From Rhododendron vialii (taxonomy: Eukaryota > Streptophyta > Magnoliopsida > Ericales > Ericaceae): 64,000 bases of DNA. The notes under the pieces are model-generated. The model was given only the letters and a program-made list of their open reading frames with translations, made no database searches and was not told the DNA's origin. Numbering within the stretch: position 1 is the stretch's first letter; every line of letters begins with the position of its first letter. Location: assembly GCF_030253575.1 (NCBI RefSeq), contig NC_080559.1, positions 27,492,501 through 27,556,500 of the forward strand. Direction: 5' to 3'. Both the position numbers and the translations under genes were made by a program. Below are positions 21,422-33,095 of this stretch, one piece after another.

Positions 21422-21945
21422 TAGGGGAAGAAAATTGTGTTCGGGTGTTTATTGTTGTGTCCCCTTAATACATGCTCCCCCTAAAAGAGAGCTTTTTAAA
21501 GAATGCGAGGGGTATTACCGAGAATGATTATCCCTGCAAGCTTAGAGACAAGAAATTCATATCGGCGAAGTATATAAGAGACAATTTAAGCACTAAGCCA
21601 TGAAGTTCATACAAACTAAGTGTAACAGACTTAATAAATCAGAGTTAGCAACGCAAAAGCTTGAATAAGTCTCAACCTCACGGTTGTCCGGTTGGACATC
21701 CGCTTGGACATCCGACTGACAAATGCAGATTAAGTCCAGAAATCGTTTAAGAGGAGTAACATTAAAGACCATAAAACTGATTTTCTTCATACCAAACACA
21801 GGAAAATGAAACATATGATAAAATGTTTGGAGGGTGATTTCTTTATCAAGATCATTTGTACTCTCCATCAAGTATGATATTTACGAATTCAATCAACTCA
21901 ACATTGAATCCAAAAAAAACATTTGACATCAAGAACACAACTTTT
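21422..21945. other. Copia 3' untranslated region with CCGGA/TGTCC words
   Basis: No gene. Near 21680-21720 it carries clustered GTCCGGTTGGACATCCG-type near-palindromes that also occur in the LTRs (about 20277-20345). Repeated CCGGAC-type palindromes close to the polypurine tract are reported for Sireviruses, which fits the assignment. Confidence 0.4.
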
Positions 21946-24900
21946 TCATAAATGATTAGACATGCCGAGTTCTCGTCGAATGAAACAAAATTGTTCTTCA
22001 CCAAGGGGTTTTGTGAAAATGTCCGCCAATTGCTTGTCGGTACTAATAAAGTTAAGTTCAATATCCCCTTTTTGAACATGATCTCTTATAAAATGATGTC
22101 TAATCTCAATATGTTTTGTTCGAGAATGTTGAATTGGATTCTTGGTTAAGCTAATTGCACTAGTATTATCACATTTAATAGGAATATGATCATATTGCAA
22201 ATTGAAATCCTCCATTTGTTGTTTGATCCACAATATTTGGGCACAACAACTTCCGGCCGCTACATATTCCGCCTCGGCGGTAGATAGAGCTACGGAATTT
22301 TGTTTCTTGCTATGCCAAGACACTAGAGAGTGCCCTAGAAATTGGCAAGTCCCACTTGTACTTTTACGATCAACTTTGAAACCTCCAAAATCCGCATCCG
22401 AATAACCAATTAAATCAAATGCAACTCCACGTGGATAAAACAATCCTAAGTCATGAGAACCGCCAACATATTTAAAGATACGTTTAATAGCTTTTAAATG
22501 CGATTCTTTAGGACATGATTGAAATCTAGCACACATGCAAACACTAAACATTATATCCGGTCTACTTGCAGTGAGATAAAGTAATGAGCCGATCATACCT
22601 CGATACATCTTTTCATTGACGGCCTTACCATTCTCATCTTTGTCTAGCTTAGTTGATGTGCTCATTGGTGTGCTCGTTGGCTTTGATCCTTCCATGCCAA
22701 ACTTCTTAATAAGTTCTTTCGCATACTTGGCTTGGTTGATTAGGATCCCCTCATTAGTTTGCTTGATTTGAAGTCCGAGGAAGAAGTTAAGCTCCCCCAT
22801 CATACTCATTTCAAATTCACCTTGCATACACTTAGCAAACTCTTTGCACATATTATCATTAGTGGCACCAAAGACAATATCATCAACATATATTTGAATA
22901 ATGAGCATATCTTTACCTTTGGCTTTAATGAAAAGAGTAGTATCAATTTTTCCACGAGTAAAGCCATTGTCAAGCAAGAATGAACTAAGTCTATCATACC
23001 ATGCACGTGGTGCTTGCTTCAAACCATATAAAGCTTTTGAGAGTTTAAAAACATGATCGGGGTATACATGATCTTCAAAGCCGGGAGGTTGTTTGACATA
23101 AACTTCTTCACTTATGAACCCATTCAAAAATGCACTTTTCACATCCATTTGATAAAGCTTGAAATTTTTGAAAGATGCAAAGGCAAGTAATATGCGAATA
23201 GCCTCTAATCTAGCTACCGGTGCAAAAGTTTCTTCAAAATCAATACCTTCTTCTTGATTATAACCTTGAGCAACAAGTCTAGCTTTATTCCTAACAATAT
23301 TTCCGGATTCATCTAGCTTGTTACGAAAAACCCATTTAGTACCTATAATAGTGTGATCAAGAGGCTTAGGTACTAATGCCCAAACTTTATTCCTTTCAAA
23401 TTGATTTAACTCATCTTGCATGGCCAAAATCCAATTTTCATCATCTTGAGCTTCCGGAAAGTTTTTAGGCTCAATTTGAGAAACAAAAGCTTGATTTTCA
23501 CAAAAATTTCTATGAGACGAGCGAGTGGTTACCCCTTTCGAAACTTCTCCAAGAATCAAGTCCTTTGGATGGTTTTGCACGAATCTCCAATCCTTGGAAA
23601 GATCTTGGTTGTCTCCCATGGCATCTTGAGGTTGATTAATAACTTCATCTTCTTTGATTTGAGAGCTTTCTACTTGAGTATCACCATCAACTTTTTCTTG
23701 AATTGTCAAGTCATGAATCTTATGTGTAATCTCTAAGTCATCATTATCAACAACATCCTTAGTAGCACAAGGATTAGATTCATCAAAGGAAACGTGAATA
23801 GATTCTTCAACAAGATTAGTGCGCTTATTATAAATTCTATATGCTTTGCTAGTAAGAGAGTAACCAATAATGATGCCTTCATCCGATTTTGAATCAAATT
23901 TACCCAAGTTATCTTTTCCATTGTTTAATACATAACATTTACAACCGAAGGCATGAAAGTAATTAATGTTGGGTATTCTACCATTCCAAAGCTCATAAGG
24001 AGTTTTCTTGAGGATAGGCCTAATTAAAACTCGATTCAAAATATAGCATGAGGTATTAACGGCTTCCGCCCAAAAATATTTTGGCAAAGAGTTTTCACAA
24101 AGCATAGTGCGGGCCATTTCTTCCAGAGTACGATTTTTTCTCTCTACTACTCCATTTTGTTGAGGAGTACGAGGTACGGAAAAGTTATGACCAATACCAT
24201 GTTCATCACAAAACTTTTCATATAAAGAATTGTCAAGTTCTTTTCCATGATCCGTACGAATGTTAGAAATAACAAAGCCTTTTTCATTTTGAACTCTTCT
24301 ACAAAGTTTAGTGAAATTAGGATAAGCCTCATTCTTATGAGCTAGGAACATCACCCATGTATATCTAGAGAAATCATCAACAACAACAAGACAATAATAG
24401 TTTCCACAAAGACTTGGAGAGCGAGTTGGTCCAAACAAATCCATATGAAGTAATTGCAAAGGTCTAGTAGTTGAAACAACATTTTTGGACTTAAAAGAAA
24501 CCTTGGTTTGTTTTCCTTGTTGGCAAGGACCACAAAGTCTATCTTTTTCAAATTTGATTTTAGGAAGACCTTTTACCAAATTTTTTCTAGAGAGTTTTGA
24601 AATAGCATCCATACTTGCATGTCCTAGGCGCCTATGCCAAAGCCAACTATTTTCACTCAAAGCGGAAAAACATTTTATATCACAATTACTTAAATCATTG
24701 AGATTAAAAACATATACATTTTCAAATCTTTGTCCAACGAAGAGTGTCTTGTTGCTTTTGTCATTTTCAATGATACATTTGGATTTTTCAAAGATAACAC
24801 GATTTCCTCTATCACATAATTGACTTATGCTAAGAAGATTGTGTTTTAAACCATTAACAAGTAAAACATCTTCAATAATAGGAGAATTACCTATATTGCC

Positions 24901-25059
24901 GATTCCTATGATTTTACCTTTGTTGTTGTCTCCAAATGTGACATGTCCACCATCTTTAGACGAAAGAGAATTGAAAGCCCTCTTGTCACCGGTCATGTGT
25001 CTTGAACATCCACTATCAAGGTACCAACTTCCTTCCTTGAGAGAACTTTTGAAGCATAC
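21946..25059 (-). CDS. copia pol polyprotein: protease, integrase, RT, RNase H
   Basis: An uninterrupted frame of 1037 codons, opened by a TAG at 25060-25062. The protease active site DSG is at 25017-25009 ([13 protein letters not shown]). Counting from the first Met (24996): integrase zinc finger H121-x4-H126-x28-C155-x2-C158; catalytic D186, D249, E285 (DD35E); RT with D618 in [10 protein letters not shown] and YVDD at 703-706; RNase H with YSDAD at 865-869, STAEAEY and KCDN. All catalytic residues checked are present and no frame breaks occur, so pol could be active. It lies in a different frame from gag and cannot be reached by a simple frameshift, because the TAG closes its frame 13 bases after the gag stop. 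Expression may need splicing or another recoding step. Confidence 0.93.
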   Translation of the reverse strand, partial: VCFKSSLKEGSWYLDSGCSRHMTGDKRAFNSLSSKDGGHVTFGDNNKGKIIGIGNIGNSPIIEDVLLVNGLKHNLLSISQLCDRGNRVIFEKSKCIIENDKSNKTLFVGQRFENVYVFNLNDLSNCDIKCFSALSENSWLWHRRLGHASMDAISKLSRKNLVKGLPKIKFEKDRLCGPCQQGKQTKVSFKSKNVVSTTRPLQLLHMDLFGPTRSPSLCGNYYCLVVVDDFSRYTWVMFLAHKNEAYPNFTKLCRRVQNEKGFVISNIRTDHGKELDNSLYEKFCDEHGIGHNFSVPRTPQQNGVVERKNRTLEEMARTMLCENSLPKYFWAEAVNTSCYILNRVLIRPILKKTPYELWNGRIPNINYFHAFGCKCYVLNNGKDNLGKFDSKSDEGIIIGYSLTSKAYRIYNKRTNLVEESIHVSFDESNPCATKDVVDNDDLEITHKIHDLTIQEKVDGDTQVESSQIKEDEVINQPQDAMGDNQDLSKDWRFVQNHPKDLILGEVSKGVTTRSSHRNFCENQAFVSQIEPKNFPEAQDDENWILAMQDELNQFERNKVWALVPKPLDHTIIGTKWVFRNKLDESGNIVRNKARLVAQGYNQEEGIDFEETFAPVARLEAIRILLAFASFKNFKLYQMDVKSAFLNGFISEEVYVKQPPGFEDHVYPDHVFKLSKALYGLKQAPRAWYDRLSSFLLDNGFTRGKIDTTLFIKAKGKDMLIIQIYVDDIVFGATNDNMCKEFAKCMQGEFEMSMMGELNFFLGLQIKQTNEGILINQAKYAKELIKKFGMEGSKPTSTPMSTSTKLDKDENGKAVNEKMYRGMIGSLLYLTASRPDIMFSVCMCARFQSCPKESHLKAIKRIFKYVGGSHDLGLFYPRGVAFDLIGYSDADFGGFKVDRKSTSGTCQFLGHSLVSWHSKKQNSVALSTAEAEYVAAGSCCAQILWIKQQMEDFNLQYDHIPIKCDNTSAISLTKNPIQHSRTKHIEIRHHFIRDHVQKGDIELNFISTDKQLADIFTKPLGEEQFCFIRRELGMSNHL

Positions 25060-25072
25060 CTACAATAGCACA

Positions 25073-26719
25073 TCAATTCTTGACTTTTGGTACCCAAATC
25101 ATCTTGGGTCCTTGAAGGTTAGCATTGATACGGTTCTTAGGAACCCAAACCTTTTTTGCATTAGAAGATGAGTATCCTTTCATAGGACATGTAGGAGAAA
25201 TATGACCAATTTTACCACAATAATGACATGTCAATTTAGAATGGCTAGAAGGAGGAACATCTTTTTCAAAAAGATTTTTGTGTTGAGTGGGATTATAACC
25301 AATTCCGGCCTTGTGAAAAGAAACCATTTGTTTTCCAAGAAGAATGTCTAAACTTTCTTTTCCATTAGTGAGTTTTGAAAGAGAATTAGTTAAATCATCA
25401 ATTTGTTTTTCTAAAGATTCGTTTTTGGAAGTATCCTTCAAATACTCTTTTTCTTTTTCCAAAGAGGTTCTTAAACTTTCATTTTCTTCCTCCAAAATAT
25501 CTTTCTCTTCAATTAAATCATCTATTTCTAGTGAAAGATCTTTAGCAACCTTTTTAAGAAATTTGTTTTTAGAAACAACCTTTTCAAATTCTACTTTCAA
25601 CTCTTTATAGGCAATAAATAATTCATCAAAGGAATAGGATGAGTCGAGATCTACCTCGTTTTCTTCGATGGCCATGAAACACAAGTTAGCGACCTCTTGT
25701 TGCTCATCGTCCTCATCGGAGCTACTATCGTCACTATTGTCCCATGCGGCCATCATAGCTCTCTTTTTGTCCTTCTTTGAATATTTTTTTGCATATGGAC
25801 ATTCACTTTTGATGTGGCCGGGCTTCTTGCACTCGTAGCAAATGATTGGATCCTTTTTACTATTTTCTTCTTTGCCTCCATCTTTTCTTGAAAATCCTCT
25901 GCCTTTGTGAGATGCTCTATTTTTGAGGAGTTTCTTGAACGTTTTTGTGATGAGCGCCATTTCATCATCCTCACTTTCGTTGCTTGAATCCTCCTTGCTT
26001 TTTGATTTGCTTGTTGTACTTTTGAAGGCAAGATCCTTAACTTTCTTCTCTTTTTCACCCTTGAGGTTGTGATGCATTTCCTCCGTCATGAGAGATCCCA
26101 TGAGCTTGTCCATCGTGTATGTTGAGAAATCTTTGGATTGTAGGATGATGGAGGTGGTAGTGTCCCAATTGGTTGGCATGGAACGGAGCACCTTCCTTGT
26201 CATTTCGGATTGACTGTAAATCTTTCCAAGAGCTTTTAAACCGTTAGTAATACTAGCAAATCTAGCAAACATTTGAGATATAGATTCATCCGGTTTCATT
26301 TTGAAGAGCTCATAGCTATGCACAAGAATATCAATTTTGGACTCCTTAACTTGACTATCTCCTTCATGTGACATTTCTAACTTATCCCATATTTCTTTAG
26401 CCGATTCACATGCGGAAACACAATCATATTCATTGGGAGTAATAGCACAAAAAAGAAGGTTCATAGCTCTGTAGTTCTTTTCTATTGAAGCCTTTTCCAA
26501 ATGACTCCACTCATAATCTGGTTTAGGCATAGTCTCTTCTCCAACTTTCTTAGTAGGAATAATGGGACCATTTTTGATAATTTTCCATAGATCATAATCC
26601 GTGGATTGAATAAAGATCATCATTCTATTTTTCCAATGAGAGTAATTTTCTCCGGTGAACAAGGGAGGTCTATTGGACGATTGACCTTCGATACAAGAAA
26701 CATTACTAGTGGTTGCCAT
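25073..26719 (-). CDS. copia Gag (nucleocapsid) protein
   Basis: 548 residues from ATG 26717-26719, about 60 bases inside the 5' LTR edge. The N-terminal part (residues about 18-215) resembles the copia gag region of plant elements (PLFTGENYSHWKNRM; AKEIWDKLEMSHEG). It is followed by a Lys/Ser/Glu-rich linker. Two CCHC zinc knuckles, which bind the genomic RNA, are at 294-307 (CYECKKPGHIKSEC) and 498-511 (CHYCGKIGHISPTC). Between them a strongly heptad-like coiled coil spans about 360-455. The second knuckle after a long coil makes this gag larger than most copia gags and is consistent with Sireviruses. It ends with TGA at 25073-25075. Confidence 0.92.
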   Translation of the reverse strand: MATTSNVSCIEGQSSNRPPLFTGENYSHWKNRMMIFIQSTDYDLWKIIKNGPIIPTKKVGEETMPKPDYEWSHLEKASIEKNYRAMNLLFCAITPNEYDCVSACESAKEIWDKLEMSHEGDSQVKESKIDILVHSYELFKMKPDESISQMFARFASITNGLKALGKIYSQSEMTRKVLRSMPTNWDTTTSIILQSKDFSTYTMDKLMGSLMTEEMHHNLKGEKEKKVKDLAFKSTTSKSKSKEDSSNESEDDEMALITKTFKKLLKNRASHKGRGFSRKDGGKEENSKKDPIICYECKKPGHIKSECPYAKKYSKKDKKRAMMAAWDNSDDSSSDEDDEQQEVANLCFMAIEENEVDLDSSYSFDELFIAYKELKVEFEKVVSKNKFLKKVAKDLSLEIDDLIEEKDILEEENESLRTSLEKEKEYLKDTSKNESLEKQIDDLTNSLSKLTNGKESLDILLGKQMVSFHKAGIGYNPTQHKNLFEKDVPPSSHSKLTCHYCGKIGHISPTCPMKGYSSSNAKKVWVPKNRINANLQGPKMIWVPKVKN

Positions 26720-26763
26720 GGATCTTAACTCTTAGATGGTTAAATCTACAAACAAGAGCCGAG

Positions 26764-26775
26764 GCTCTGATACCA
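26764..26775 (-). promoter_or_regulatory. Primer binding site, initiator-Met tRNA
   Basis: TGGTATCAGAGC on the minus strand, two bases inside the 5' LTR. It is complementary to the 3' end of plant initiator methionine tRNA, the standard primer of copia elements. Confidence 0.95.
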
Positions 26776-26777
26776 AT

Positions 26778-27843
26778 TGTTACCCAAATTATGCAACCTA
26801 GAGGGGGGGTGAATAGGATTGCTAGTAATAATTACCAATAAAAATTTATCTCTAACAATATATGCAAACAATAAGTATGCAATCAAAATAGAGAGATAGA
26901 GAGATAGAACCCGTTTATAGTGGTTCGGTCCGGATTTGTCCACGGTCCGGCCCTACTCCACTTCTCCTCAAGCAATTACTTGAAGGTTAGACTAATCTTT
27001 AAAAGATTACAACTTGTAAGTCTTGCGGGTGCTTACAAGAACCGAATGCCTCTAGCTTTCCCGAGGAGCTAGCACAACCGCAAGAATTTTCTCCGAAAAC
27101 TTCTCAAAAACAATAACACCCAAATTCCAACCCGAATTTGGTCTTCTAAGCTTTCAAGTGTTTGACTCAAACACTCACTTAGGAAATACAAGTATGTGAA
27201 GAAGGTATGAAAATTATCGCTCACGACTTGTACAAATTTTCTCTCAAGAATAATATGAAAGTGGAAGAACAATGAGAATTTTTGGCTTTGATCTTTTGAG
27301 AATTTGCTCTTGCAATAATATGGAATGTTGTAGCTTGTGTATGTACTCATTAATGAGTTCTTGATGCCTTATATGGCCATCCATATGCTTCCTAGCCGTT
27401 GGAAACTAGCCGTTGGAACTAGCCGTTGGAAACTAGCCGTTGGAAACTAGCCGTTTGAAACTAGCCGTTGGAAACTAGCCGTTTGAAACTAGCCGTTGGA
27501 AACTAGCCGTTTGATAGAGTGGTCATCCGGGTGGTCGTCCGGTTGTCACAGCTTTCTGTTCAGACAGCCGGCTTGTCAGCCGGTTCGTCAACCTGTGGCT
27601 CACAATTTCATCTAAATAAACCGTTAAAGCATGTATTGAGCTCAATAAAGTCTTTGTAAATATAAATCATGAATCCAAGAGACTTTATGCTATATTTCAA
27701 GGTCACGAAAATATTTAATTCGGGAATCGACTTTTCGATAATTTTGTATTTGCATAATAAAAATATCATTGAATTAATCATCAAAATAATTAATAGAGAT
27801 GCATATAAATTTTCACAAATTATAATGCATACATTTTTCAACA
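26778..27843 (-). repeat. 5' LTR of copia element (right)
   Basis: 1066 bp. Same as the left LTR except A at 26855 where the left has G (19608). The MSA-like array is at 27393-27517 and the TATA box at 27368-27376; transcription runs leftward into gag. Confidence 0.95.
27393..27517 (-). promoter_or_regulatory. Nine tandem MSA-like elements in U3 (5' LTR)
   Basis: Identical to 20146-20270. This is the copy that would drive the genomic RNA: six YCYAACGGYYA matches plus three AACGG-core variants end about 17 bp before the TATA box. Confidence 0.7.
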
Positions 27844-27848
27844 TGTAG

Positions 27849-28383
27849 ATCCTGCAGCCTTGGTACGTTCTTCATATTCTATTAATCTCATGGACACCTA
27901 TTGAGTTCGTAAGTGATAGAAATTTTGAAACTCTTCTGTTATATAGCATTGTTATTTTAAGTTTGGTGCTTCCATGACCAACGTTCCGTTTGGCTTATTG
28001 GTGATTGTAATCACTTAACAAATGGCTTTGAAGTTTCAAAATTGTGACTCCTAAAAATGTCCACTCTATTGATCCTGAACATGAACTAGGGGTGTTTCCA
28101 TAGCCTTGACTGAAAACTTCTTCTTCTGTCCAACCTCTGAAAAATTAAGACGGCAGGCTCTAGAACAATGGTGAAAGATGGCATTGACATTTTTAGTTGT
28201 AGTTTGTGTGGGGTAGGGCCTTGACTTGCTGTTTATAGTTGTTGAATTGGAAGTCCCATGGATACTCCATCAATGCATCTGCATTTTTATATAGAACTTG
28301 GGAATTAGTCCATGATGTTTGTTGTGGTGTCCAATTTTAAGACTTTAAACGTGATAAAACAGTGTTCCGTTTCCCATGATTGA
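27849..28383. other. Former downstream flank of the oxygenase pseudogene
   Basis: Resumes the block exactly where the copia element interrupted it and matches about 42192-42726 in copy B. No exon or other gene is supported. Confidence 0.6.
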
Positions 28384-28656
28384 ATGCCTTTAATCTTTAG
28401 CAAAGACACTAATATTTTAGGCTATTGCCCGTTTTGTTTCAATCACTCTGAGACACTAAAACACCTTATCTTGTTTTGTGACTTCTTTAGACCGATCTGG
28501 TTTGCTTCCAATCTACCCCCCTGTTTTGTTAGCAATCCTTCCGGTCATGGTTCAGCTCTTGGCTTAGTAAAGGTTCTCTTTGTAATCAACATCACTGACT
28601 CACCTGTACACTTGTATTACTATATCTGCCAATGTTTGATGTTTCTGAAAATCTAG
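28384..28656 (+). pseudogene. LINE reverse-transcriptase C-terminal (zf-RVT) remnant, copy A
   Basis: A 90-codon frame contains CPFCFNHSETLKHLILFC followed by FFRPIW, the Cys/His pattern of the zf-RVT domain that ends plant non-LTR retrotransposon ORF2. The rest of ORF2 is absent. The copy B counterpart at 42727-42999 differs by several residues, including the second conserved cysteine region (FYD for FCD), so neither is constrained. Confidence 0.65.
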
Positions 28657-29442
28657 GAATAGTGTTATCATTTCCCCCTTTTTTCTGTATTGTTTCACAA
28701 GCGAACAGTCTTGTCTCCTCTAACACCCTAATTCATTAAGCTTGAGCGGTTTCCAACTACACTTTACACCTGATTGTCCTCCATTGCTAAGGTTGGCTCT
28801 GTCATGGTGGGGAGTTGGTGTAAAGTTGTCACAAGGGAGGCTCATTAGATCCTTTTAATTTAGTAGTTCCTTATATTCAATGTGCTACATTTGGTGCTCT
28901 CTCTTATCTATAATTTGGCACACCAGCAGAATATTACCCATATCATTCGGTTTGCCAATTATGGCATATCTTTATCTGTGTAGGAAGCAGGTTCTATAAA
29001 CGTGTCATATACCAGAGGCAGCTCCATTTGTATTTTGATTTCTACTTGTGGTACAGAATTTCAGAGGTTCTCCATCAGTTCGATTACTTGTATTAGCCTC
29101 CACATAACCTTCGCCCACACACATTTTGGTGTCGATTGTTGTATTTGTAACTATGAATTCTACATCTCAGAATCCCAGATATCAATCTCTGTCTGTTGAC
29201 TTATGACTAAACTGGTTATTGGGTAAGCTCAGAAACCCCAGGACCGGGAGTTCTAAGATCACTGCTACTGTAATGACAAAATTTGTAATACACAACGAAA
29301 TTGTTTGCAAAGAACGGTCTTTGGACGCCCAGAATCCAAGTATCCACCGGTTGTCAATCATTTGCAAAACTTGGTTTTGTTAAGGTACAGAGATGAACCA
29401 AGTATTCTGTTTCCTCCTCATCAGTTGAATTTATTTGGTAAG
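28657..29442. other. Intergenic, no gene supported
   Basis: Matches about 43000-43795 in copy B. Short frames on both strands are shared but show no domain or splice-bounded structure. Confidence 0.55.
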
Positions 29443-30819
29443 TGTTTCGCCACAACCTAACCATTGAAATAGGTTGAACTACCCAAGCGTAAGGCTAGGT
29501 CGTTGTCAGCATAATAACAGGAAAGTCCGGGATCGTACCCACAGGGAGTTTCGAATAGCTTGATCGGAAGTAAGTTTTATGTGATTAGTTTGCGGCGTTT
29601 AGACAGTCAACTTTTACTTTTGCTTTGAAAGGTGAAAACTACTCGTATGAAAGACTAGAAATAAGTTTTAACTAAGAATAAAAAGCGGCAAGGCGTTGGA
29701 GTTGCTAACACCCATAACTTAAGTTATTCAACTCTTCTCAACGAAAACACGGTTGAATTGCATGCCATAAGCTATCAACCGGAAGATTTAGTTATAAAAC
29801 CAATAAAAGACTAGAAGCGTAGTATGGAAAGCGAGCAAGTTCATTAGTTCTATTGGCAAACACAAGGCGTGACATCGCTCCAGAACCATGTGTATGAGCA
29901 CATGATCACCGAAGATTAACAACGCCAAGTTTATTACATAAAAGGCAAACCCTTTTCATTTTCCAAACCGAACCTCAAGTTTCGGGTTGAGAAAAGCAAG
30001 ATTAACCAAAGATACGAGTTGTTATTCACCCCTTTGCCAAGCCTAATTGAACTAAGCATGGTAAGAAATTGAGGCATAAGATTTAACCGATAAAATTAAA
30101 CGAAAACTAGTTTGATATTATAAAGGATCTCAACGATACAACTTTAGTACTTGAGAAAATAACAAACTAGCAACACTTACTTAAGTTCTTGAAGAGTTAC
30201 ACTTAAAAAGCTTAAAAGACAACAATGGAGCTCTTAGGAATTAAAAGACCTAAAGCTTAAAGTGTAACTAGCCTTTAAATTGTGAGAGAGAGAACCTTAT
30301 ATGCATGGGTTTTCTCTCTCCGCACATACCACAAAAATATCCCAAACACTTGCTACTAAAAGAAATTTTCCATAAATGGAATGTTGAAAAGGCAACAAAA
30401 AATTCTAAATGAGCAGAACTGGTATCGATACCGGTCCAAAGGGTATCGATACCCCAGCGGCTGAGATCTCAGGGCTCTTGATGGTATCGATACCTTTTTG
30501 ACTTGGTATCGATACTATTGCTGATTTCTGCAGTTTCATCCCCAGATTCTTCCCTTGGCCTTCAAAACATCCCGGGCACCCTTCGGTGCTTCTTTTCTCA
30601 ATTCTTTGGACTTGGTGAAAAATGCCACATGGCCTAGGGCACTTGGTTATCCTTGGGGATCGTCCTTGGCGTCAAAACACGCTTTATTCTCGCGGTTTAC
30701 CTGAAACGCTTACAAAAATACATTACGCGCAATATCTAAAAAAACGATAACTTATACGTACAAATGCTACAAATTGGAGGACTTGAGCACCAAGAGTATA
30801 CAATCTTGGGTGCTTATCA
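29443..30819. mobile_element. Solo LTR, 1377 bp (copy A)
   Basis: Starts TGTTTCGCC, ends CTTATCA, and is flanked by a perfect GTAAG target duplication (29438-29442 and 30820-30824). There are no internal element sequences, so it arose by LTR-LTR recombination. It contains the phrase GGATCGTACCCACAGGGAG, common in plant LTR elements, and a cluster of GGTATCGATACC palindromes (30421-30516). It has no coding capacity and the lineage is not assignable from the LTR alone. Confidence 0.85.
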
Positions 30820-33067
30820 GTAAGTGATTACTATGACTTGGATTTGCAAAGCAAATCGTTCTAAAGGCGGAAATGTTTGCCCAGAACTAGTTTTTTTGAA
30901 TTTTGCATAAGTCCACTATAGCAGTTTCCAAACCCATCTAATCCACTTCTAAGTTTCATAATCCACATATAACATTATATGTGTAACAAAAAATGTATTT
31001 TTTCATTTTTCTCGATTTTTTTTTATTAAACCCGCTACACTTAATATTTAACGTTATATATGTGACAAATTTCTCTTTTTGTTTTTTCTATTTTTGTTGT
31101 ATTGATTTTTTAATGTTATATGAGTGATAAAAATTTCTTAACATACAACATTATATGTGTGGCAAAAATTTTCTAACATGCAACATTTCTTTTTGATTTT
31201 TCTTGTTTCTAGTTTTCAACGTTATATGCTGGTCCATACAAAACATATAACATTATATATGAGTTTTTGAATATCTAAATATCGCAAAAAAAAAAAAAGA
31301 AAGAACATATAATATTATATTTGAGCTTCTGCAGCTCTGAATGTCACAAAAAAATAGAATAGAACATATAACATTATATGTAAACTTCTGTAGTTCTAAA
31401 TCTCACAAAAAAATAAAATGTATAATATTATATCTGAGCTTCTATAACTCTAAGCCTCACAAAACATGACATAAAACTATATGTTTCTCAAAACAACATC
31501 ATATCTTTCCAATAATATTATATATTTTAAAAAATAACATTATATGTTCACATATCATGCCACCATTATCCTTGTTTCTAGTCGCGCCTTGAATCTCAAG
31601 TTGAATGTTGATGAGGCCATAAGGGGTCCAGCTTAATTTTTTCACCGTTTTCTTCATCAAATCCTTCAAAATTTTGATTTTCTGCCTCCAAATAGCATTC
31701 TCATAACCATCTACATATATACACAGTACCCTCTTTCTCATCGGTAAATTCCATCTTGACCCCTCCAAATATAGCACGACTTTCTTGTTGGTTTTTGTTT
31801 TCCCAGTTTGAGTCCATCTCTAGCCTGGCCTACTTTGATCGTCAAAATGGTTCACTCTGAAAAGTTACGATCATTCTTGTGAAAATGGTATGCTATCAGT
31901 GTCGGTTCCCTTTCAAAAACTAGGCCAATTCAAGTGGACAAAGAGTGGGTTCTCTTTCCCATCAAGGACCATATAGTGGGTCGGAACATCTATTGGGCCG
32001 AATCGGAACGCTAATTGGGCCGAACGACCTACGCTTGGGCAAACATGTGGGAATGCGTGTGTGACCTAGCTTTTCATAATCAGCTTGAAGTGTTCACCAA
32101 AAGTTCTACATAACAAATTCTCAAATTCTACAAATTTTGAAACGTTAAAATAGAATGAAATTCAAAAAAATCCAAAAGCAGGGTTGATTAGCTTTTAGAA
32201 CTTTTTGAATCATATTTTAAGTTTCATAAAAACAAAAATGGTACCAGTTTTTACCTTAGTCTAATCATAAACAACTAAACATGTTTTCATTTAATTCTAC
32301 TAAAATTTAAAGTATATATAAAATCTAAAATCTATATCTACAGCTATCGCAAACACGTCCAAGACAGTCTGAAAAATGAAGTGCCGACCTAAGAACAAGA
32401 CTTCATTAAGGGAAATAACTCTTATAGTAGCATTGTTTGGTCAATTAAACTAGAGGACGGCAAACATATCATAGGTCATGATCAAAAAAAACAAAAAAAC
32501 ATAGGTGTTCTATTTTTATTTATTTTTGCTAAGCTGTAATATAGGTGTTACTTGTTGAAGGTCGTTACTAATTTGTGCACAATAAAATACTAGCTTAGAT
32601 CATAGGTTTGACAGAGATTGTAGATAACAATTTCGACTTATTCTGTAAGAAGATCTTTTGACTTTCCTAAAATCATCTTGTGCTACAATACTTGGAGGTA
32701 GCACAATGTGAACTTCGAAGCTATGTTTTGACAAATGCTTTTGAACCTTTTTGGTCTATCGTGACTCACGAGTGTGAACTTGAGGTAAATATTCTCCAAT
32801 TACGTAGTGTCATTTAATTTGTTGAGATCTCTTGAAAAACCATCTCCATCACCAGCCGTAAGAGCATTCACAGTGGAATAAGCAAAATAAAAAATTGTTA
32901 AAGTTAGCAATGTTGGATAAAAAAAGTGCTCACATTGGAATAACTAAATCTAGCAACCTCTTAACAACTCATCAAATTTTAGCTCTTCAATAATCAAAAC
33001 TAGCAATATTTTGTCAATAACCAAATTTTATCTTTCAATTAAGTACACCAACATTACACAAAAACAT

Positions 33068-33095
33068 TCTCTCTCTCTCTCTCTCCCTCTCTCTC
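33068..33095. repeat. (CT)n microsatellite, short allele (copy B)
   Basis: 28 bp with an internal CCC interruption, compared with 72 uninterrupted bp in copy A. Confidence 0.9.

Larger units (their letters stand above)
19531..27843 (-). mobile_element. Complete Ty1-copia retrotransposon, Sirevirus-like, 8313 bp
   Basis: Two 1066-bp LTRs (TGTTACCC...TTCAACA) flank gag and pol on the minus strand. A 5-bp target duplication TGTAG is at 19526-19530 and 27844-27848, and copy B keeps the single TGTAG of the empty site near 42187. The primer site matches initiator-Met tRNA, and a G-rich polypurine tract precedes the 3' LTR. The domain order protease, integrase, RT, RNase H defines copia. The large coiled-coil gag, two zinc knuckles and the extra space with an ORF after pol suggest the Sirevirus lineage (inference). 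The two LTRs differ at one visible position (19608 G / 26855 A), so the insertion is recent. Confidence 0.96.
1..30966 (+). repeat. Tandem segmental duplication, copy A
   Basis: The first bases of the window recur at 30967 and 45310 in the same orientation, and near-identity continues through the whole block. Copy A keeps the order AT-rich minisatellite, F-box gene (minus), MITE cluster, broken oxygenase gene, LINE scrap, solo LTR. It is enlarged by a Helitron (6050-14634) and a copia element (19531-27843) that B lacks. It also lacks about 571 bp that B and C keep (between 3117 and 3118). The left edge lies outside the window, so position 1 is not necessarily the true unit start. Confidence 0.95.

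Noticed and set aside
30421..30516. CRISPR-like spacing of the GGTATCGATACC repeats
   Set aside because: Only four irregularly spaced 12-bp palindromes in a plant LTR; no array structure.
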